Below are positions 1 to 5,291 of a DNA stretch of 7,745 nt, piece after piece. A program made the position numbers and the translations under genes. The stretch is from an uncultured Collinsella sp. (GTDB lineage: Bacteria; Actinomycetota; Coriobacteriia; Coriobacteriales; Coriobacteriaceae), in assembly GCA_902475865.1 (NCBI GenBank), contig CABSBK010000041.1, forward strand, positions 1-7,745, in the 5' to 3' direction. Position 1 is the first letter of the stretch, and every line of letters begins with the position of its first letter. The notes below the pieces were generated by a model. That model saw only the letters and a list, made by a program, of their open reading frames with translations. It did not search any database and had not been told where the DNA came from.

Positions 1-56
1 CAGAACGCAAGGAGCGGAGCGACGCAGCGGAAGCGGGCGGTGCCAGCCGCACGCGG

Positions 57-76
57 AAATCCCGCTGGGGGCACCA
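57..76 (+). other. tRNA 3'-end-like sequence, possible attachment-site remnant
   Basis: The 20 bases read as the last part of a tRNA: end of a T-loop (AAAT), 3' T-stem strand (CCCGC), a seven-base acceptor strand (TGGGGGC), discriminator A, and CCA. A terminator follows closely at 90-130, as is common after tRNA genes. The upstream bases do not complete a tRNA: no TTC of a T-loop and no matching 5' T-stem lie where they should. A tRNA 3' fragment without its body is what one flank of an integrative element inserted in a tRNA gene would show, with the element to the left of the window. This is inference; a chance match or part of a coding sequence is possible. Confidence 0.27.
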
Positions 77-89
77 ACTTTAAAATGTT

Positions 90-130
90 CGAACCCGCCG
101 GATGTAAGGTCCGACGGGTTCGTTCTTTTT
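90..130 (+). terminator. Rho-independent terminator
   Basis: Bases 90-102 pair with 110-122 in a 13-position stem with one C-A mismatch (98/114) and a 7-base loop. TTCTTTTT follows at 123-130. This terminates transcription entering from the left of the window. The EFR1 gene converges on the same spot and ends 45 bases to the right. On the minus strand the hairpin is followed by a weaker T-run (rc of 82-85), so the hairpin may also work for that gene. Confidence 0.85.
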
Positions 131-166
131 GCCGTTATAAGACGAAAAGTACTCAACGCCCTTGCG

Positions 167-928
167 CTAGATGAACAGCTCGCATTCTTTTCGCTCAGAG
201 CAGGCTTTGCTCAACATCTTGGTAGCCGCAGAGAGCATGACAGGATTTACCGCGCGAGCGCCCCGCGGACATACGACGACACAGCGCATGCAAGAGATGC
301 AGGCCTTTTTGTCCACCCGTTTGGGATCGTCTTTATCGATAGCGCCGACGGGACACGCTGCGGCGCAAGCTCCGCAAGCGGTGCACTCCTTTGTGGCCTT
401 AGGCACCATACCGGTGCCCCCGACCTTCTTATAGGGACGATTACCCGGAATAGTCGGCTCAGAAGCATCTCCTGCAGATATCTTTTGCTGAATCTGATCC
501 GCAAACCCAGTGAGCTGTGCCGCATCCTGTGCATCTGGCCGACCGGCGGCAAACTGGCGAACAATAGAATGCTCGGCGATGGCAGAAACCGCCGCGATCA
601 CCCGAAAGCCCACGCCCTTTGCCGCGTCCTCAAGCTCGACCAGCGTGTCCTCATACGCGCGATTTCCGTAAACACAAACCAGAACCGCCCGTGCATCGTT
701 CCCTCGCACCATTCCCAAGCGCTCCACGGCCACAGCTGGGACTCGCCCGCCATACGAGGGCACCGCGATTACGGCTACATCCTCTTTTGTCATCGCAACC
801 GTACGAAACCCCAGCCCGCTATCGGCCAGATCCACAGCAACGGTTTCCCCATCCAACGCATTGGCAATGTAGCCAGACACCTTTTCCGTTCCACCCGTCG
901 GGCTAAACACGATATCGAAAACCTTCAT
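167..928 (-). CDS. EFR1-type flavodoxin/ferredoxin fusion protein (253 aa)
   Basis: Residues 1 to about 150 resemble a flavodoxin: a beta strand runs into an FMN-phosphate-type loop at 8-17 (FSPTGGTEKV), with later loops PSYGGRVP at 57-64 and VYGNRAYED at 86-94. The C-terminal part carries two 4Fe-4S motifs of the form CxxCxxCxxxCP: Cys182/185/188/192 and Cys210/213/216/220. This order matches the EFR1 family, cytoplasmic electron carriers or reductases of anaerobes with unassigned partners. No signal peptide or membrane segment is visible. The start at 928 is chosen because GGGGAGG (943-937 on the minus strand) lies 8 bases upstream and translation begins directly with the flavodoxin strand. 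An in-frame ATG at 1069 would add 47 unrelated residues and overlaps the glnN terminator. That terminator makes independent transcription likely, but no convincing promoter was found in 929-1052. Family call is firm; the physiological role is unknown. Confidence 0.9.
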   Translation of the reverse strand: MKVFDIVFSPTGGTEKVSGYIANALDGETVAVDLADSGLGFRTVAMTKEDVAVIAVPSYGGRVPAVAVERLGMVRGNDARAVLVCVYGNRAYEDTLVELEDAAKGVGFRVIAAVSAIAEHSIVRQFAAGRPDAQDAAQLTGFADQIQQKISAGDASEPTIPGNRPYKKVGGTGMVPKATKECTACGACAAACPVGAIDKDDPKRVDKKACISCMRCVVVCPRGARAVNPVMLSAATKMLSKACSERKECELFI

Positions 929-1052
929 CAGATAATCCTCCCCGTTATGAACAAATGCCCGAAACATCCGCATGCCAAAACAGGTTACAACTTTCAAGAT
1001 GCCCCGCGCGAAACGCTCGCTCGACAGCATGTTCAAAGACGACCCGGGCGAC

Positions 1053-1083
1053 AAAAAGGGGCCTCGCACAGGCGAGACCCCTT
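1053..1083 (-). terminator. Rho-independent terminator of glnN
   Basis: Read on the minus strand, AAGGGGTCTCGC (1083-1072), a 4-base loop and GCGAGGCCCCTT (1067-1056) form a 12-bp stem with one U-G pair. A run of five T's follows (1057-1053, partly overlapping the stem foot). The stem begins 24 bases after the glnN stop, so it should end the glnN transcript before the EFR1 gene. Confidence 0.92.
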
Positions 1084-1107
1084 CGAGCGCAAAATCAAAC
1101 GCGTCTG

Positions 1108-3195
1108 TTACACGTAGAACAGGATGTCGTCGTAGGTCGGGACCGGCCAGTAGTCGGCAGCCACGATCTCCTCCATGGCATCCACGGCGGCGCGCAGCGT
1201 ATCCATAGCGGGAACGACCTCGTGCGCGTACACGTTGGCCTGCTCCTGACCATCGAGGCCCTCGGCCTTCTGATGCACGGCGTCGAGCGCCTTGATGGAG
1301 TCATTGATGGTGGTGATGCCGTTGCAGAGCTTGTTGAGTGTGTTCTGCTCACACTGCATGGCGGCCTCGGCGCCGGCGGCACGAATAGTCTCAAGGCCCT
1401 TAGCGACCTTGGTGGCATAGGCGGTAATGACCGGGCGATAGGTACGACGCGCCTCGCGAACCATCGTGGTAGCCTCGATGTTCATGAGCTTGTTGTACTT
1501 CTCGAGCTTGCAGTCGTACCGGCACTGAGCCTCGGCCTTGGTCAGGACACCCGTCTCCTCAAAGAGCGCAATGGCCTTATCGGAAACAAACGCGGGCAGG
1601 GCGTCGGCCGTGGTCTTGTTGTTGGCAAGGCCGCGCTTCTCGGCCTCAACGGGCCACTCATCGGAGTAGCCGTCACCGGAGAACAGGATGCGCTGGTGGT
1701 CGGTCAGGACCTTCTTGCAATACTCGAGCGCAGCGTCCTGGAACTTATCCTCGGGTGTACCCTCAAGCGCGTCGGCGAAGGACTTGAGCGACTTGGCCAC
1801 GGCGGCATCGAGCACCAGGTTGGAGTCGGAGACGTTCTGCTCGGAGCCGCAGGCACGGAACTCGAACTTGTTGCCGGTGAAGGCAAACGGGGAGGTGCGG
1901 TTGCGGTCGGTGTTGTCCTGCATCAGCTTGGGCAGGGTATCGGCGCCCAGGTCGAGCACGCCGCGCGTGGCATGGACGGAAGCCTTGCCATCGATGATCT
2001 TCTCGACGACCTCGGTAAGCTGGTCGCCCAGGAAGATGGACATAATCGCCGGAGGAGCCTCGTTGGCGCCCAGACGATGGTCGTTGCCGGCCGAGGCGAC
2101 GGAGGCACGCAGGAGCTCCTGATAGTTATCGACGGCCTCGATCACCGCGGTGAGGAAGACGATGAACTGCAGGTTGTCGAGCGGGGTGTCGCCCGGATCG
2201 AGCAGATTCTCGGACTCGGTGCCAAGCGACCAGTTGTTGTGCTTGCCCGAACCGTTGATACCCTCAAAGGGCTTCTCGTGCAGCAGGCAGACCAAGTCGT
2301 GGCGGGAGGCGATGAGCTTCATTTTCTCCATCATGACCAGATTCTGGTCGATGGCCTCGTTGACTTCGCCATAGACGGGGGCGAGCTCATGCTGGCAGGG
2401 AGCAACCTCGTTGTGCTTGGTCTTTGCCGGAATGCCGAGCGCCCACAGCTCATCGTCCAAATCCTTCATATAGGCCGAGACGGTGGGACGGATAGCGCCA
2501 AAGTAGTGCTCCTCGAGCTCCTGGCCCTTGCAGGGAGCAGCACCAAAGAGGGTGCGGCCGGTGATGACCAGGTCCCTGCGCTTGCGGTAAGCGTCCTTCT
2601 TGATCAGGAAGTACTCCTGCTCGTCGCCCACGGAAGGAACGACCTTCTTGGGGGTCTTACCGAACAGCGCCAAAACGCGCTTAGACTCACGCGAGAGCGC
2701 GGTCATGGAACGCAGCAGCGGGGTCTTCTTGTCCAGGGCCTCGCCCGTGTAGGAGCAGAAAGCCGTGGGGATGCACAGAACATCGTCCTTGATAAAGGCG
2801 GGGCTGGTGGGATCCCAAGCGGTGTAGCCACGGGCCTCGAAGGTGGCACGCAGGCCGCCGTTGGGGAAGCTGGAGGCATCGGGCTCGCCCTGGATGAGGT
2901 TCTTGCCCGTAAACTTGGTAATGGCGGTGCCGTCGTGGTTGGGCTCCAGGAAGCTGTCGTGCTTCTCGGAAGTAATGCCCGAAAGCGGCTGGAACCAGTG
3001 CGCGTAGTGCGTCGCGCCCTTGGAGATGGCCCAGACCTTCATGGCATGGGCAACGGCGTTGGCCACATCCAGGTCGAGCGGCTCACCGCCCTCGAGGGTT
3101 GCAGCAAGGCGCTTCCAAATGTCCTTGGGGAGGTAGTCCTTCATGACTTCCTCAGAGAACACCATGGTCCCGAAGCGGTCAGTAAGATCGGCCAT
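1108..3195 (-). CDS. glnN: Glutamine synthetase type III (695 aa)
   Basis: Catalyses ATP-dependent condensation of glutamate and ammonia to glutamine in the cytoplasm. The length of 695 residues suits the large type III family, known to form dodecamers, rather than the roughly 440-470 residues of type I. Recognisable segments: [13 protein letters not shown] at 61-73, typical of type III; metal-binding E-x-E in VGDEQEYF at 189-196; CQHELAPVY at 267-275; [12 protein letters not shown] at 314-325; LGANEAPPA at 375-383; and [16 protein letters not shown] at 432-447, with the conserved arginine and glutamate. A helical C-terminal extension follows the catalytic core. The start at 3195 is supported by AAGGGAG (3208-3202) with a 6-base spacer. 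An in-frame ATG at 3258 has no ribosome site and would only translate the leader. The gene stands alone, divergent from metF, with a terminator just downstream. Regulation is probably by nitrogen status through the leader region (see 3217-3312). All active-site motifs look intact. Confidence 0.97.
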   Translation of the reverse strand: MADLTDRFGTMVFSEEVMKDYLPKDIWKRLAATLEGGEPLDLDVANAVAHAMKVWAISKGATHYAHWFQPLSGITSEKHDSFLEPNHDGTAITKFTGKNLIQGEPDASSFPNGGLRATFEARGYTAWDPTSPAFIKDDVLCIPTAFCSYTGEALDKKTPLLRSMTALSRESKRVLALFGKTPKKVVPSVGDEQEYFLIKKDAYRKRRDLVITGRTLFGAAPCKGQELEEHYFGAIRPTVSAYMKDLDDELWALGIPAKTKHNEVAPCQHELAPVYGEVNEAIDQNLVMMEKMKLIASRHDLVCLLHEKPFEGINGSGKHNNWSLGTESENLLDPGDTPLDNLQFIVFLTAVIEAVDNYQELLRASVASAGNDHRLGANEAPPAIMSIFLGDQLTEVVEKIIDGKASVHATRGVLDLGADTLPKLMQDNTDRNRTSPFAFTGNKFEFRACGSEQNVSDSNLVLDAAVAKSLKSFADALEGTPEDKFQDAALEYCKKVLTDHQRILFSGDGYSDEWPVEAEKRGLANNKTTADALPAFVSDKAIALFEETGVLTKAEAQCRYDCKLEKYNKLMNIEATTMVREARRTYRPVITAYATKVAKGLETIRAAGAEAAMQCEQNTLNKLCNGITTINDSIKALDAVHQKAEGLDGQEQANVYAHEVVPAMDTLRAAVDAMEEIVAADYWPVPTYDDILFYV

Positions 3196-3216
3196 ACGGA
3201 ACTCCCTTCGTATCGG

Positions 3217-3312
3217 CACCGCGTGAGAAGCGGTGTTGATTACTAACGAACGAGTCATAGCTTAGACTCGCCGTGTTTCCGCGACATTACCGTTATGTTG
3301 CTGTCGCGAAAC
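3217..3312 (-). promoter_or_regulatory. Candidate structured 5' leader of glnN (three hairpins)
   Basis: Read towards glnN there are three consecutive inverted repeats. H1 pairs 3312-3302 with 3286-3275: 11 bp with one bulged base and a 15-base loop. H2 is a perfect 6-bp stem, CGAGTC at 3270-3265 with GACTCG at 3256-3251, and an 8-base loop. H3 is a perfect 6-bp stem, CACCGC at 3235-3230 with GCGGTG at 3222-3217, and a 7-base loop. H3 ends 8 bases before the ribosome site (3208-3202). None is followed by a T-run, so they do not look like terminators. If the transcript starts upstream of 3312, this is a structured leader; otherwise H1 may be a protein operator. Function is inferred. Confidence 0.45.
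3275..3312. promoter_or_regulatory. GlnR-like half-sites in an inverted arrangement
   Basis: Five-base blocks recur every 11 bases: GTTTC (3275), ATTAC (3286), GTTGC (3297), GAAAC (3308). On the minus strand, GTAAT-n6-GAAAC (3290-3275) matches the actinobacterial GlnR box GTnAC-n6-GAAAC at all but one defined base. On the plus strand, GTTGC-n6-GAAAC (3297-3312) also matches at all but one. The position just upstream of a glutamine synthetase fits nitrogen control. Whether this organism has a GlnR-type regulator cannot be seen here, and the same bases form hairpin H1. Confidence 0.35.
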
Positions 3313-3431
3313 CAATCAATGAGGTTACCCTATCGAGGCGGCGTTGCCACCCTCAACAGCCAATCAACTGTATAAATAGCAGACCTCTCCCCATGGTTTA
3401 AGGGTAGTCAATTTGGGATGGAGCTCTATTA

Positions 3432-3457
3432 ACTGGTATTTTGCATCAGATACCAGT
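3432..3457. repeat. 8-bp perfect inverted repeat (possible operator or hairpin)
   Basis: ACTGGTAT (3432-3439) and ATACCAGT (3450-3457) are exact reverse complements separated by 10 bases. The repeat lies about 165 bases upstream of metF. A further TGGTATC at 3524-3530 can pair with GATACCA at 3449-3455, so the right arm has two possible partners. No T-run good enough for a terminator follows, though CTTTATAG does. It could be a dimeric repressor site or part of a folded RNA; no family is recognised. Confidence 0.4.
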
Positions 3458-3572
3458 CTTTATAGTCCGTGCCTAGATTAGCCGCTCTGTTATAGAGAAA
3501 GCCGATAGCAAGGCATCTTTGATTGGTATCCTCAAATAGCGAGTGAAACTCCACCGTGGCACAGTGGTGCTG

Positions 3573-3578
3573 TAGAAT
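3573..3578 (+). promoter_or_regulatory. Possible -10 element for the metF operon
   Basis: TAGAAT matches the -10 consensus TATAAT at five of six positions and would give a leader of roughly 35-40 bases before the metF start. The bases 17 upstream (TCCACC at 3550-3555) are a poor -35, so an activator or another promoter is possible. A short CACC-n10-GGTG dyad (3552-3569) overlaps the spacer. Confidence 0.3.
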
Positions 3579-3621
3579 CCTTACAACACATCACACTATT
3601 ACGTATCTAGAGGAGCACGAT

Positions 3622-4494
3622 ATGCGCGTCGACGAGGTTTTTAAGCAGGCAGCATCCCAGGGTACCGCGCCCATTTCGTTTGAGATGTTCCCGCCCAAGG
3701 GCGAGCTGACCCTCGACACGGCTCGCGAAGTGGCAGGCAATCTGTGCAAGCTTTCGCCGAGCTTTGTCTCGGTCACCTGCTCGGCTGGCGGCTCGGGCAA
3801 CGGCGCCACCACCGCCCCCATCGCGCATATGATTTCGAGCGAATTCGACACGCCCTCGGTGGCACACCTTACCTGCGTGGGCCGCTCACACGCCGATATC
3901 GCCGCCAAGATCGACGAGTATCGCACCGCCGGCGTGGAAAACATCCTGGCCCTGCGTGGCGATCTCCCTGCCGGCGCAACCGAGGACGACAAGCCCGCCT
4001 CCGACTACGCCTACGCCCGCGACCTCATCCCCGAGCTCGTCGACGCCGGCTTTTGCGTGGGCGCCGCAGCCTACCCCGAGGGCCACATTGCCTGTGAGGA
4101 TCTCAACCTCTCGGTCGAACACCTCAAGCAAAAACAGGACGCTGGCGCGAGCTTCTTTGTGACGCAGCTCTTCTTTGATAACGAGTGCTTCTACCGTTTT
4201 CGCGATCTTGCCGACAAGGCCGGCATCACCGTGCCCATTACCGCGGGCATCATGCCGTTTATGGGCAAGTCGCAGATCAGCCGCATGGTCTTTATGTGCG
4301 GCGCGTCGCTGCCCTCCCCCGTCATCAAGATTCTCGCCAAGTACGAGAACGACCCCGAGAGCCTGCAGGCGGCCGGTGTAGATTATGCCGCCCGCCAGCT
4401 TTGCGACCTTAAGGAGCACGGTGCCGACGGTCTGCACCTGTACACTATGAACCGTCCTGCAATCGCCGCGACCATTATGGAGCGCCTAGGGTAA
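3622..4494 (+). CDS. metF: 5,10-methylenetetrahydrofolate reductase (290 aa)
   Basis: Flavoprotein of the TIM-barrel MTHFR family that reduces 5,10-methylene-tetrahydrofolate to 5-methyl-tetrahydrofolate, the methyl donor for MetH encoded two genes downstream. The length is typical of bacterial MetF. Family motifs appear in order: SFEMFPPK at 19-26 with the catalytic-type Glu21; SVTCSAGGS at 50-58; AHLTC at 81-85; LALRGDLP at 109-116 with Asp114, the FAD/folate-site aspartate position; YPEGH at 151-155; FFVTQLFFDN at 178-187 with Gln182 in the folate-binding position; TAGIMPF at 207-213; and LHLYTMNR at 271-278. The start is set by AGAGGAG (3609-3615) with a 6-base spacer. A GTG at 3556 would add 22 unlike residues without a ribosome site. 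The gene begins the operon, and its TAA overlaps the next ATG as TAATG. Electron donor (NADH or other) cannot be told from the sequence. Confidence 0.97.
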   Translation: MRVDEVFKQAASQGTAPISFEMFPPKGELTLDTAREVAGNLCKLSPSFVSVTCSAGGSGNGATTAPIAHMISSEFDTPSVAHLTCVGRSHADIAAKIDEYRTAGVENILALRGDLPAGATEDDKPASDYAYARDLIPELVDAGFCVGAAAYPEGHIACEDLNLSVEHLKQKQDAGASFFVTQLFFDNECFYRFRDLADKAGITVPITAGIMPFMGKSQISRMVFMCGASLPSPVIKILAKYENDPESLQAAGVDYAARQLCDLKEHGADGLHLYTMNRPAIAATIMERLG

Positions 4495-5282
4495 TGGAAA
4501 AACCGCACGTCGATACAACCGTTGTTGAAGTGCCGGCCGACCTTGCGTCGCCGGCGCTTTACCGTATCGACGCTGCTCACCACCCTCGTGTCGACCGTGC
4601 CGAGATGCTGCGGTATCTGGGCTACGGCGGCCAGCAGATTGAGCCCGAGCTGTCACGACGAATTGAGCTTGTGGTCGAGCGCCTAGAGCTGGATATCGAG
4701 CCCCGCGGCGTGCGACGCATGTTTGCCGTCGATGCCACGGGCGTTGACGAGCAGGGCGAGCCCTGCATCCGCTTGGTTGGCACCAATGTTGAGCTGCGGG
4801 GTCGTGATATCTATCGACATCTCAAAGACGCCCGCTTTGCCGCACTCATGGCATGCACCCTCGGCATGGACGCCGAGCGTCGTCTGCGCACCACGGGAGC
4901 CCAGCAGCCCCTGGAGGGAGCCGTGCTCGACGCCGCATGCTCTGCCTATGTAGAAGCCGCCGTCGAGCAGATGGACCAGCAGGTCAAGGCTGCGGCCGCC
5001 GCACACGGACTCGCCGGCAACTGGCGCTTCAGTCCCGGCTATGGCGACTGCCCACTCTCGGCCCAGCGCTCGATCGTAGCTGCGCTCAACGCCACGCGGC
5101 TCATCGGGCTTACCGTCACGCCGACCAGCCTGCTCATGCCCACCAAGAGCGTGACCGCGGTGATCGGTCTGTTTGACGGCGAAGTCCACGACGCCCAGAG
5201 CCGCCCCACCTGCAATATCTGCCGCATGCGTGAGCACTGCCGCTTCCGCGCCGCCCACACCACCTGCTATTCCAGCCATTAG
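4494..5282 (+). CDS. Stand-alone MetH reactivation-domain protein (262 aa)
   Basis: Resembles the vitamin B12-dependent methionine synthase activation domain (Met_synt_B12), which in E. coli is the C-terminal module of MetH and uses S-adenosylmethionine for reductive remethylation of inactive cob(II)alamin. The clearest evidence is RFSPGYGDCPL at 178-188, the SAM-site motif in the variant seen in separate activation proteins, and LTVTPTSLLMPTKSVTAVIGL around 206-226. A split arrangement like this is known in Thermotoga maritima (TM0268/TM0269). The C-terminus has cysteines 240, 243, 249 and 258 (Cx2Cx5Cx8C), suggesting a metal or Fe-S site; no metal is proven. The start ATG at 4494 overlaps the metF stop, so translation is probably coupled. 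The stop overlaps the ribosome site of metH. No membrane or signal segment is seen. Context and domain both support pairing with the metH product; the reductant is unknown. Confidence 0.9.
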   Translation: MEKPHVDTTVVEVPADLASPALYRIDAAHHPRVDRAEMLRYLGYGGQQIEPELSRRIELVVERLELDIEPRGVRRMFAVDATGVDEQGEPCIRLVGTNVELRGRDIYRHLKDARFAALMACTLGMDAERRLRTTGAQQPLEGAVLDAACSAYVEAAVEQMDQQVKAAAAAHGLAGNWRFSPGYGDCPLSAQRSIVAALNATRLIGLTVTPTSLLMPTKSVTAVIGLFDGEVHDAQSRPTCNICRMREHCRFRAAHTTCYSSH

Positions 5283-5291
5283 GAGCCATCG

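Larger units (their letters stand above)
3196..3621. other. Divergent intergenic region between glnN and metF
   Basis: This 426-base region has no supported gene. The side next to glnN (3196-3312) holds the glnN ribosome site and three inverted repeats. The middle (3313-3430) is AT-richer and contains TTGACT on the minus strand (3411-3406) and a TATAAATA stretch (3371-3378). These could be parts of promoters, but no well-spaced -35/-10 pair is convincing for glnN. The right part (3431-3621) holds an 8-bp inverted repeat, a -10-like TAGAAT and the metF ribosome site. I recognise no known riboswitch in either direction. Confidence 0.7.

Noticed and set aside
1..76. A complete tRNA gene at the left edge
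   Set aside because: Only the 3' end fits. The T-loop TTC and the 5' T-stem strand are missing and no anticodon arm can be folded in 1-56.
3..83. C-terminal end of a plus-strand gene ending at TAA 81-83
   Set aside because: The frame is open from the edge and precedes a terminator, but 26 residues without a recognisable motif are too few, and the same bases look like a tRNA end.
955..3246. A 763-codon open frame on the plus strand opposite glnN
   Set aside because: It mirrors the glnN codons: GC-biased third positions suppress stops in the antisense frame. The product is low-complexity Gly/Leu/Val/Arg sequence with no motif, and glnN is clearly real.
3196..3258. Longer glnN start at the ATG at 3258
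   Set aside because: It has no ribosome site, while the ATG at 3195 has AAGGGAG at good spacing and gives the usual type III N-terminus.
3541..3580. Cobalamin-riboswitch-like bases (GTGAAACTCC and a CCACTGT on the opposite strand) upstream of metF
   Set aside because: The B12 box and the other conserved helices are not present in either direction, and the metF ribosome site is too close for the rest of the fold.
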